In this document: piece by piece, positions 1-6,791 of the stretch | Position numbering within the stretch: position 1 is the first letter of the stretch | How the letters are laid out: every line of letters begins with the position of its first letter | Source: CBFGRU01 sp965651255 | GTDB taxonomy: Bacteria; Planctomycetota; Phycisphaerae; Phycisphaerales; SM1A02 | NCBI GenBank assembly: GCA_965651255.1 | Contig: CBFGRU010000048.1 | Location: 1 to 15,586, forward strand | Length of the DNA stretch: 15,586 bases | Reading direction: 5' to 3' | Position numbers and translations under genes: made by a program | The notes under the pieces: model-generated | Database searches by the model: none | What the model was told of the DNA's origin: nothing | Seen by the model: the letters and a program-made list of their open reading frames with translations, nothing else

Positions 1-535
1 TGACACCGATGCCATGTCGTGCAAGATGGAAGCGAATGCTCTGAAGAAAGTTGATCTGAGCGCTCTTGCTTGCGCCGTACGCGGCTGCACGAGGCAGCCC
101 GCGAAAGCCCGCGAGACTTGCGACGCCCACGATGCGGCCTGCACGTCGTTCGAGCATTCCCGGAAGTACGGCGGAGATACATCGGAGCATGCCGCCATAG
201 TTCAAGTTCATCAACGAGAGGTACTCATCCACATTGAACGATTCGGGCTTGGTGAAGGCGTGCGTACCAGCATTGGCGACCAGAATGTCAATCGGGCCGA
301 CCTCTTTCTCAATCTGTTCGGCAATTGCGCGCATTCGTCCCTCGTCGGTGACATCACCCGGGTAGACCAGTGCTCGGCCGTGATTCGACTCGATGGTCTT
401 CTGCAGATCGAGGAGACCTTCTCTACCACGGGCGGTCAACGCGACCACGGCACCGCGTCGGGCACATTCCAATGCCAGGGCGCGACCGATGCCCATACTC
501 GCACCGGTGATCCAGACTCGTTGGTCCTTCAACAT
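1..535 (-). CDS. SDR-family NAD(P)-dependent oxidoreductase, C-terminus cut by window edge
   Basis: Classical short-chain dehydrogenase/reductase with a Rossmann fold. It should oxidise or reduce a carbonyl/alcohol substrate with NAD(P)(H) in the cytoplasm; the substrate cannot be told. 178 residues are in the window. Visible motifs are the cofactor loop TGASMGIG (residues 10-17), the adenine-contacting D61-V62, the NAG motif (88-90), N112, and the catalytic S140, Y153 and K157 in the YxxxK arrangement. The ATG at 533-535 is preceded on the minus strand by AAGGG five bases upstream, and the protein begins five residues before the first beta strand, as is usual. The last part of the fold and the substrate-specificity loop lie beyond base 1. 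It is downstream of the M50 protease gene on the same strand, but 209 bp separate them, so a shared transcript is uncertain. Family assignment is firm; substrate is unknown. Confidence 0.93.
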   Translation of the reverse strand, partial: MLKDQRVWITGASMGIGRALALECARRGAVVALTARGREGLLDLQKTIESNHGRALVYPGDVTDEGRMRAIAEQIEKEVGPIDILVANAGTHAFTKPESFNVDEYLSLMNLNYGGMLRCISAVLPGMLERRAGRIVGVASLAGFRGLPRAAAYGASKSAQINFLQSIRFHLARHGIGV

Positions 536-744
536 CAACACCCTTATCACCTTCTCAGCGAGCCAACGATCCGACCGGCAACCACTGGTTTCGGTGGCAA
601 TCGATCCGATCGGCGGAGAGGGGTTCGCTGCCGGTGGAATCCTGGATTCAGGCGATGTGAAAGACGCAGCCGGCGAGCCGGAGAACGAACCGCCCTGGAA
701 GGCAGCAGATGGCGCCTTGGCTCACGCGCTCGCCCCGTGCGCGA
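536..744. other. Intergenic gap between SDR and M50 genes
   Basis: This 209-bp gap lies between two minus-strand genes. I see no convincing gene. It holds the SDR ribosome-binding site (AAGGG, complement of 541-545), a short inverted repeat CCGGC/GCCGG near 670-683 that could form a small hairpin after the protease gene but has no U-tract, and a loose repetition of gatccga near 570 and 603. A promoter for the SDR gene would be expected here, but no clear boxes can be named. Confidence 0.4.
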
Positions 745-1872
745 TCAACGAATCTCAGGGGAATCCAGTTCGATGCGCAGTGAGAGAAAGGCGATGAGGT
801 CCTTCAGTGTCACGATTCCCGCCAGCGAGCCATCTTTCACCACCAGGAGGCGGGATCGGCCCGTCTGGTTCATACGGGAGAGGACATGCATCGAATCTGC
901 CTCGGGCGAGATGGTGTTCGCTCCGGTGCACGCCTCCATGACATCCTTGATAGTGGTCTCCGCCCAACGGTTGCGCGGGATTGTGGAAAGAGTGTTCGTG
1001 TTGATGCATCCAATGAGTTCGCCTCGATGGACGACCGGATAAAGTTTGTGGTGGTGTCGATAGACGATGCGATCAACGAACGATTCAATCGTCATCAACG
1101 GATCAAGACTGACAACCTCAGTTCGCATGAATCGATGAATCGGTTCGCCTTCCAGCGCTCGACGGATGACGACCTGCTGGTAGGCACCCTGTGCAGCGTT
1201 TCGAAGGAAGAGTCCAAGTAATCCCCACCAGACTGCCACAATGAGATGCCCCGTGGTCAGGAGAGTTACGATTCCAAGTGTCATCAGTCCGTAGCCGAAC
1301 GCGGCGCCAATTGCACTGGTAATGCGGGTTGCCCACCGCAAATCACCACGCGCGTTCCACAACACTGAGCGAAACACGCGCCCGCCGTCCAGCGGAAAAG
1401 CAGGCAACATGTTAAAGACCACAAGTGCGCCATTGATCCAGCCCAAGTAGCCGCAGACGGCCCGCATCGCGTCATTTGTGGGCAGCGCAGATGCAGTGAG
1501 CAGGCCGGCGCATAACCCAATCGAGACCATTGGTCCGGCGATGGCCACCAGAAACTCAGCACGTGCATTGGGCGGTTCCGAACCCATCTCCGCGACTCCA
1601 CCGAAGATAAACAAGGTAATGCCGCGCATTTCGATTCCCAGCCGCATCGCGACGAGCGCGTGCCCGAGTTCGTGCAACAGGACGGATACGAAGAGACCGA
1701 TCGCCGCGACGAAGCCCATTACCCACGGAATGGTCGGGGAACCTTCACCGAACCGCTCAAACACCCCGGAGGCAAGTGACCAGGTAAGAAGCAGCAGAAT
1801 AATGAACCACGAGAGGTCAAGCCGAATCGGAATCCCCGCAAGGCGAAAAAGCGTAAGTCGATGTGTGAACAT
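745..1872 (-). CDS. Site-2-protease-type M50 zinc metallopeptidase with C-terminal CBS pair
   Basis: Membrane-embedded zinc protease of the M50B group (SpoIVFB / Rip3-like, CBS-containing), 375 residues. Hydrophobic segments begin near residue 20. The HELGH zinc motif is at 67-71 inside a membrane segment, GGVAEMG at 91-97 is the conserved loop of this subgroup, and FNMLPAFPLDGGR at 153-165 supplies the third zinc ligand D162 together with N154. Further membrane segments run to about residue 225. Two CBS domains follow, at about 248-300 and 309-365; these commonly bind adenine nucleotides and gate the protease. Such enzymes cut membrane-bound substrates such as anti-sigma factors; no substrate is evident here. 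The ATG at 1870-1872 has AGGA seven bases upstream and begins MFTHRLTLFRLAGIPIRLD, the usual N-terminus. An upstream in-frame TTG at 1903-1905 is less likely. It is divergent from the gene at 1935. Confidence 0.92.
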   Translation of the reverse strand: MFTHRLTLFRLAGIPIRLDLSWFIILLLLTWSLASGVFERFGEGSPTIPWVMGFVAAIGLFVSVLLHELGHALVAMRLGIEMRGITLFIFGGVAEMGSEPPNARAEFLVAIAGPMVSIGLCAGLLTASALPTNDAMRAVCGYLGWINGALVVFNMLPAFPLDGGRVFRSVLWNARGDLRWATRITSAIGAAFGYGLMTLGIVTLLTTGHLIVAVWWGLLGLFLRNAAQGAYQQVVIRRALEGEPIHRFMRTEVVSLDPLMTIESFVDRIVYRHHHKLYPVVHRGELIGCINTNTLSTIPRNRWAETTIKDVMEACTGANTISPEADSMHVLSRMNQTGRSRLLVVKDGSLAGIVTLKDLIAFLSLRIELDSPEIR

Positions 1873-1934
1873 ATCAGGATCCTGCACCCAGCGAACACAG
1901 CACAACGGCTGCGTTATCAGCGTATCCTTGTCAT
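1873..1934. promoter_or_regulatory. Divergent intergenic interval, presumed promoters
   Basis: These 62 bp separate the start of the M50 protease gene (minus) from the start of the 255-residue membrane protein gene (plus). Both transcription units must start in or near it. The protease Shine-Dalgarno AGGA (complement of 1880-1883) is visible. No -35/-10 pair can be assigned with confidence on either strand. Confidence 0.35.
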
Positions 1935-2702
1935 GTGCATCGTCGAAGCGTCCAGTTCGAATTGCTGTTGCTCTGCCTGCTGCTGATCACTCCGACCAGA
2001 GCCAGTGGATTCACCATACCTCCCCTCACCGAAGAGCAAGCAGAACTTCTCGCCACGACGCATCCAAATCGCGAATTCCATGAACCGGCCTTCTTTGCGC
2101 TCCTTGAGAACACCAGATTGTGGGATGATCCACCCGGTGATGCCCCGGTCCGTCTGACGTTCATGGAAGAAACGGTGCGGGACGCTGAAGCAGCGTATCG
2201 AGGGGAGTTGTATCGACTGGAAGGTCGGCTGGAACAGGTCGAATGGCTGAGCGAGCCATATGACGGCGTGATTGCCTGGTTTCTCCGCGATGAACAAGGC
2301 GTTGCCCGACTGGTTTTCGTCGATAAACGCCCGGGGTTTGTGGATGTCACCCCCGGCGAGCGAGCGGTGGTTTACGCGCGATTCTACAAATTCATCGACA
2401 AGATGGCTGCAGATGGAATCAGTCGCTCGTACGCGACCTTCGTGGGCGCTCTTCCTGCGCGGATGTCACCGATGCCGCAGTCCATGGAGCGACCGCCCGC
2501 CGGCGTCATCGTGCTCGTTGTCGCAACGGTCGGAGTTGCGTTCCTTCTCGTTCGTCGCGCCGCGCAAAGAACACGCCACCGAACGCAACGCGCAGTCCAG
2601 CGAAGCGTCCCGGGCGAACTTGATGATGCTGAAGACTTTCTCCCATCCGAACCTGATGCAGCACTGGCGGAACTTGCTCGCCGCGCGAAGGATTCACGCT
2701 GA
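1935..2702 (+). CDS. Secreted, C-terminally membrane-anchored protein of unknown function, possible OB-like domain
   Basis: Not a family I can name. The 255-residue protein has an N-terminal signal peptide (basic residues 3-4, Leu-rich core 9-18, likely cleavage after TRA near 21-23), an extracytoplasmic region of about 160 residues, one membrane segment at about 190-206 (GVIVLVVATVGVAFLLV) followed by a strongly basic cytoplasmic stretch (RRAAQRTRHR), and an acidic/Ala-rich tail. The part at 90-171, with alternating beta-like strands (YRLEGRLEQVEWL, GVIAWFLRDE, ARLVFVDKRPGFVDV, RAVVYARFYKFI, YATFVGA), resembles an OB-type small beta barrel; this is inference. The start is GTG at 1935 without a clear Shine-Dalgarno. 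Its TGA overlaps the aroB ATG by one base (TGATG), so the two genes are translationally coupled. Its role beside a shikimate-pathway gene is unclear. Confidence 0.75.
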   Translation: MHRRSVQFELLLLCLLLITPTRASGFTIPPLTEEQAELLATTHPNREFHEPAFFALLENTRLWDDPPGDAPVRLTFMEETVRDAEAAYRGELYRLEGRLEQVEWLSEPYDGVIAWFLRDEQGVARLVFVDKRPGFVDVTPGERAVVYARFYKFIDKMAADGISRSYATFVGALPARMSPMPQSMERPPAGVIVLVVATVGVAFLLVRRAAQRTRHRTQRAVQRSVPGELDDAEDFLPSEPDAALAELARRAKDSR

Positions 2703-3808
2703 TGCCGACAATTCAAGTCACGATTCCATCCGCACCGCATCAGTATGTCATCGAGCCGCGCGTATTAAGTGCGTGCGGCCGATTCGTCCGTGACCTGAGT
2801 GATCACGAGCGAGTTGTCGTCTGTCTCGACGAAGCGATTGCCGATACCCATGCCCCGCGCGCGATTGATTCACTGCGCGAGTCAGGGTTTGACGTTCTGA
2901 CTCTTCCGATCGAAGCCCGTGAGGAAGCGAAGACGCTTGAGCAGGTCCACCGAATGTACCGGACAATGCTGGAAGCGCGAGTCGATCGCCACACTCCGAT
3001 GATTGCGGTCGGCGGCGGAGTCGTCGGCGATACGGTCGGCTTTGCGGCTTCCACGTTCCTGCGCGGCGTGCCGCTGATCCAATGCCCGACAACCTTGCTT
3101 GCGATGGTCGATGCGTCGATCGGCGGAAAGACCGCGGTCAACTTCGAACTTCCGGATGGAGGACTCGGCAAGAATCTCATCGGTTCGTTCTACCAGCCAT
3201 TGCTCGTGCTGGCTGATCCGGAAACGCTCACAACGCTTGATCGACGCGAGTTGCGATCGGGGCTTGCTGAGTGTGTCAAGCACGGTGTGATTGCAGATCC
3301 AGCGTTGCTTTCATCGCTGGCCGAGCATGCGGAGAAACTACTGGCAGCAGATCCATCAATCCTGATTGATCTCATTGCTCAGAGTGTGCAGGTCAAGGTC
3401 GACATTGTCTCGCGCGATGAACAGGAGAATGGAGTTCGCGCGGTTCTGAATCTGGGTCATACATTCGCCCACGCCATCGAGACGATTCCATCTCTCGATC
3501 TGCGACACGGAGAAGCAGTGGCGATCGGCCTGATTGCTGCGTGTGAGTGTGCGGTGCTGACCAAGCGCCTTCGTGCAGACCGCCGTGACATGGTTCGTGA
3601 CCTCCTGACGTTGCTCGACCTGCCGACGGCTCTTCCATCACCCCGGCCGATCCCGGAACTGCTCGTTCGGATGGGGTTTGACAAGAAGAGTGCACGGGGT
3701 CGAATGCGATTGATTCTGCCAATCGAGTTTGGTGAGGTTGAGATCGTCGACGATCCTCCGATCGATGCGGTCCGCAAAGCGTGGAGTGCCGTTGGTGCTT
3801 CAGGATGA
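2702..3808 (+). CDS. aroB: 3-dehydroquinate synthase
   Basis: Converts DAHP to 3-dehydroquinate, the second step of the shikimate pathway, using NAD+ and a divalent metal in the cytoplasm. The 368-residue length matches the family. Landmarks are the NAD-binding GGGVVGD (104-110), the substrate-loop segment PTTLLAMVDASIGGKTAVN (129-147), GKNLIGSFYQP (156-166), and the metal ligands E190 (LAECVKHG), H253 (LGHTFAHAIE) and H269 (RHGEAVAIG). The 16-residue spacing between the two His matches characterised enzymes. The ATG overlaps the preceding TGA and has GAAGGA at 2687-2692 with a nine-base spacer. No aroK, aroC or aroE is adjacent; aroB instead sits between an unknown membrane protein and a membrane glycosyltransferase. 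Confidence 0.97.
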   Translation: MPTIQVTIPSAPHQYVIEPRVLSACGRFVRDLSDHERVVVCLDEAIADTHAPRAIDSLRESGFDVLTLPIEAREEAKTLEQVHRMYRTMLEARVDRHTPMIAVGGGVVGDTVGFAASTFLRGVPLIQCPTTLLAMVDASIGGKTAVNFELPDGGLGKNLIGSFYQPLLVLADPETLTTLDRRELRSGLAECVKHGVIADPALLSSLAEHAEKLLAADPSILIDLIAQSVQVKVDIVSRDEQENGVRAVLNLGHTFAHAIETIPSLDLRHGEAVAIGLIAACECAVLTKRLRADRRDMVRDLLTLLDLPTALPSPRPIPELLVRMGFDKKSARGRMRLILPIEFGEVEIVDDPPIDAVRKAWSAVGASG

Positions 3809-5396
3809 GCAGGCAGTGAAGGAGCAGCCAGACGCCTTCTGCCGTACCGGAATCAGCAGCAGGTGGCATCAGCGGTTGATTGTCATCGCGATCGTGATGG
3901 TCGTCGCCATGATCGCGGCACGATGGATTGGCCCTTCGGATCTCTTCGACCAGACTCAACCACGGACGCTCAGCTACACCGCCGACATCATCGCCAACGG
4001 CAACTGGGTGCTGCCGATTGAACGTGGAGAAGTCCTCGCAACAAAGCCGCCTCTGTACAACTGGCTGGCCGCTCCATTCGTCGCGCTTGCCGGTTCATCG
4101 AGTGAATTGGCACACAAGTTTCCGAGTGTCCTGTCATTCCTGATCAGTTGGCTCCTGATCGTGCGACTGGGCCGGGAAGTCGACCACGACCCGCGCGGAA
4201 CGCTTGGGTGGGTGGCAGGAATGGCGTTTGCACTGCATTACACGATGTTCAAACTCGCATGGCTCGCGCGGCCGGACATGCTGCTCACCATGTGGCTTCT
4301 GCTTGGCTGGTTGAGTGTGACCCGATTGCTGATTGCCCCTGAAGTCACTGACGAACTTCAACGATTCCGGTGGAAGGTGCTGCTCTGGTGCAGCGTCGGG
4401 CTGGCAGCACTGACCAAGGGGCCGGCAGCAATTGTCATCATTCTGTATGCGGTGATTGCCGGGCGATACTTCAACGGTACGTGGCGAGCGGTTGGGAGAC
4501 TCGGTTGGTCATGGGGAATGCCCCTGGCATTGCTGCCCATCGCCGCGTGGGCGTATGCCGCGTGGCAATTGGAACCCGTTCACGTGCAACAGGTGCTCTG
4601 GTACGACGAGATTGTCGGGCGCATTCTAGGAACGGGGCCGGAAGGATCGCGTGAGGGCTTCAGCGGCTGGGTACGCACGCTTCCGAACATGATGCTGTAC
4701 TTTCTGCTGCGGTTCATGCCGTGGTCACTCCTTGCATTGGCGGGCATCATCTGGCTGATGCGCTCGAAGGCACCGGTCCACACGCAACTCAGAACGTGGC
4801 TCATCGCTTCGACCATCCTCATCGTGGTCGCGATCGTCACGTTCACTCTCTCCGCCGGAAAGCGGGCGGATTACATTGCGATCGCCTACGGGCCGGGGTC
4901 GATCGTCGGCGCGTGGTTCCTGCTCGATCACATGCCGCGATTTGTTCGGGCGCGACCGTGGGTGATTGCGGTCCTCGCCGCCGGCACGCTGGCAACCCTG
5001 ATCGCGGTCAACGAGCTTGATCTGACCGCACCGCAGCGTCGCTTTGGCGATGTCATCGATCGATTTGTCGCCGCCAGCTCGCACTCAATCGCACGTGATC
5101 CAGCACCCGTCATGTTCTGGAATGCCGGCGGTTCTCATGTGCAGGCGATGCTCGGATCAAGTACGAAGGATGGCTCGATCCCCGTCGCCCAGGCGATCAC
5201 CGACTTGCCGCGCGGCAGCGCGATCTGGGTCATTGCCGGCACGACCACCTCCAATGGGCAGTTCCTTGACTGGGTGACGCTTGTTGAAAGGGATCTTCTG
5301 ATCCAGGAACGAGTCGTGTCCGAAACAGCACCCCGGGTGCGCGGCTGGCCGGGTCAGTTGCGGCTTTATCGTGTCAGTCGTCCCGCGGAGGATTGA
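3795..5396 (+). CDS. GT39/ArnT-type membrane glycosyltransferase
   Basis: Polytopic membrane enzyme of the dolichyl/undecaprenyl-phosphate-sugar glycosyltransferase superfamily (PMT_2, ArnT-like), which moves a sugar from a lipid carrier to a lipid or protein acceptor on the outer face of the membrane. The donor and acceptor cannot be read from the sequence. The 533-residue product has a first membrane segment at about 27-46, followed by the external loop with D49 and D52 (GPSDLFDQ; an acidic residue here is catalytic in the family), then ATKPPLYNWLAAPF (about 82-95), the counterpart of the conserved KPPL/RPPL motif. About ten more hydrophobic segments follow, then a soluble C-terminal part of about 120 residues. 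The chosen GTG at 3795 overlaps aroB by 14 bases and has GGAG at 3783-3786 with an eight-base spacer; GTG 3816 is an alternative. No ATG lies in a suitable place. Confidence 0.88.
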   Translation: MLQDEQAVKEQPDAFCRTGISSRWHQRLIVIAIVMVVAMIAARWIGPSDLFDQTQPRTLSYTADIIANGNWVLPIERGEVLATKPPLYNWLAAPFVALAGSSSELAHKFPSVLSFLISWLLIVRLGREVDHDPRGTLGWVAGMAFALHYTMFKLAWLARPDMLLTMWLLLGWLSVTRLLIAPEVTDELQRFRWKVLLWCSVGLAALTKGPAAIVIILYAVIAGRYFNGTWRAVGRLGWSWGMPLALLPIAAWAYAAWQLEPVHVQQVLWYDEIVGRILGTGPEGSREGFSGWVRTLPNMMLYFLLRFMPWSLLALAGIIWLMRSKAPVHTQLRTWLIASTILIVVAIVTFTLSAGKRADYIAIAYGPGSIVGAWFLLDHMPRFVRARPWVIAVLAAGTLATLIAVNELDLTAPQRRFGDVIDRFVAASSHSIARDPAPVMFWNAGGSHVQAMLGSSTKDGSIPVAQAITDLPRGSAIWVIAGTTTSNGQFLDWVTLVERDLLIQERVVSETAPRVRGWPGQLRLYRVSRPAED

Positions 5397-5421
5397 CCGC
5401 AATTTCAAGGCGGCGCACCAA

Positions 5422-5461
5422 CCGTTCCGATAACGGAGCTAGCGCCCGATTCGCGGGTGCT
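5422..5461 (+). other. Two small hairpins upstream of the ParA-type gene
   Basis: CCGTT (5422-5426) pairs with AACGG (5432-5436) around a five-base loop. AGCGCCCG (5441-5448) pairs with CGGGTGCT (5454-5461) around ATTCG, with one G-T wobble. No run of T follows, so this is not a standard intrinsic terminator; it may be an attenuating or RNA-stability structure between the glycosyltransferase and ATPase genes. An alternative upstream GTG start at 5457 would be buried in the second stem, which favours the start at 5490. Confidence 0.3.
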
Positions 5462-5489
5462 CCATCTCTTCAGCAGGCGGAATCGACGC

Positions 5490-6785
5490 GTGCGAACGAT
5501 TGCGATCGTCAATCAGAAGGGCGGTTGTGGCAAAACCACCACCGCCATCAATCTTGCGGCAGAGCTTGCCCGGCGCGGCCGGCGGACGCTGCTGGTCGAT
5601 ATGGATCCGCAATCCCACTGCGCCGCCGGACTGGGTGTACCCGAAGAACGGCTGGAGCGTTCCATCGGTGAAGTGTTGCTCAGCGAGTTGAATGCCGCCC
5701 CGGATCGGGGTGAGTTCACGTGGGAAGTCGGCCGTCATTTCGACCTCGTCCCCAGCACGATGGCCCTCGCGGGTCTCGAAGCGCCGGGTGGCGGTCTGCA
5801 CGCCCTCGATGACAAGGATCTGCGCCTCGCGCGATTGCTCAACCTGCTCACCGATCGCTATGACCATTGCGTCATCGACTGCCCACCCACGATCGGGTTG
5901 CTGACGTTCAACGCGCTGCGGGCCGCGAGGGAAGCGATCATTCCGGTCGAGACCGGCTACTTCGCGCTGCGCGGCGCAGAGAAGCAGTGGAAGACCATCC
6001 AGAAAATCGTTGAACGGGTGCGCCACACCGTTGCCTGTCATGTGCTGCCGACGCTGCATAATCCGAACCGCGGCGTTGCGATCGACATTCTCGCCGCGAT
6101 TCACAAGCAGTTCGGCAGTCGGGTCGTCCCGGTTGTCATCGGCGACCACGAAGAGCTGCGCGCTGCCGCCAGTTGTGGTCAGCCGGTGAATGAGTACGCA
6201 CCGGACTCCGACGCCACCCGCAATTTCGCGCAACTGGTCGACTGGCTCGACGAGACGCCCGAGCCGATGCCGATCATTGAAGTCGAAGCGAAACTTCCGC
6301 CGATCGAGTCCCGGGCGCTGCGACCGGCGCCGGCGAATGGCTCCTCCGTATCAGCCCCGCCACCACGGGACGATGGCAGCCGCGTCGCGGAGCTCGTGCG
6401 ACGGGTGCGCGAGCTTTCATCACGGCAGGACCGTGTCACCGCCGCACCCGCTTCGGCCACCACCGCGCCCGCACTTGCGGTTGATGAATCCATCCGCTTC
6501 GGCGTGCGCCAGCTCGAACGCGGTGTTCAATTCATTCAGCCCGGGGCGCCGGGTCAGTACATCGCCATTGCCGGGGATTTCAATCATTGGTCATCCTCGG
6601 CCACCGTCCTCCGCTACGACGAGGACCTGGGTGCATTTCAGGCGACGCTCCGCATTCCTCCCGGTCGGTACGAGTATCGACTCATCGTCGATGGCCGCTG
6701 GCAGGCGGACCCATACAACCGCGTCCGCGCCCAGAACGACTTTGGCATCGACAACAACGTCCTCATCGTCGCCGAGCGTTCCTGA
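5490..6785 (+). CDS. ParA/MinD-type ATPase fused to a C-terminal AMPK-type glycogen-binding (CBM48-like) domain
   Basis: 431 residues in three parts. Residues 1-260 are a ParA/Soj-type ATPase: MRTIAIVNQKGGCGKTTT with the deviant Walker A KGGCGKTT (10-17, signature Lys10), VDMDPQ (36-41) and DCPPTIGLLT (130-139). Such ATPases dimerise on ATP and position DNA, proteins or organelles. Residues 260-345 are a Pro/Ala-rich linker with a charged helix (RVAELVRRVRELSSRQ). Residues 347-431 form an immunoglobulin-like carbohydrate module like the AMPK-beta domain: IAGDFNHWS (W367), YEYRLIVDGRW (R397, W404) and FGIDNNVLIV (F418, N422). These align with AMPK-beta glucan contacts W100, K126, W133, L146 and N150, with conservative changes at the second and fourth. 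GTG 5490 has AGGCGGA eight bases upstream and gives the canonical ParA N-terminus. The next gene follows after 6 nt. There is no neighbouring parB or parS-like site. Both domain assignments are firm; the cellular role is unknown. Confidence 0.9.
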   Translation: MRTIAIVNQKGGCGKTTTAINLAAELARRGRRTLLVDMDPQSHCAAGLGVPEERLERSIGEVLLSELNAAPDRGEFTWEVGRHFDLVPSTMALAGLEAPGGGLHALDDKDLRLARLLNLLTDRYDHCVIDCPPTIGLLTFNALRAAREAIIPVETGYFALRGAEKQWKTIQKIVERVRHTVACHVLPTLHNPNRGVAIDILAAIHKQFGSRVVPVVIGDHEELRAAASCGQPVNEYAPDSDATRNFAQLVDWLDETPEPMPIIEVEAKLPPIESRALRPAPANGSSVSAPPPRDDGSRVAELVRRVRELSSRQDRVTAAPASATTAPALAVDESIRFGVRQLERGVQFIQPGAPGQYIAIAGDFNHWSSSATVLRYDEDLGAFQATLRIPPGRYEYRLIVDGRWQADPYNRVRAQNDFGIDNNVLIVAERS

Positions 6786-6791
6786 TTGTTC

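Noticed and set aside
14..1042. Plus-strand frame of 342 codons at the left end
   Set aside because: It is antisense to the SDR and M50 genes, both with complete motif sets, and is rich in Arg/Ser/Thr without structure.
5439..6233. Minus-strand frame of 264 codons opposite the ATPase gene
   Set aside because: The plus strand encodes an unmistakable ParA domain; the antisense frame has no motifs.
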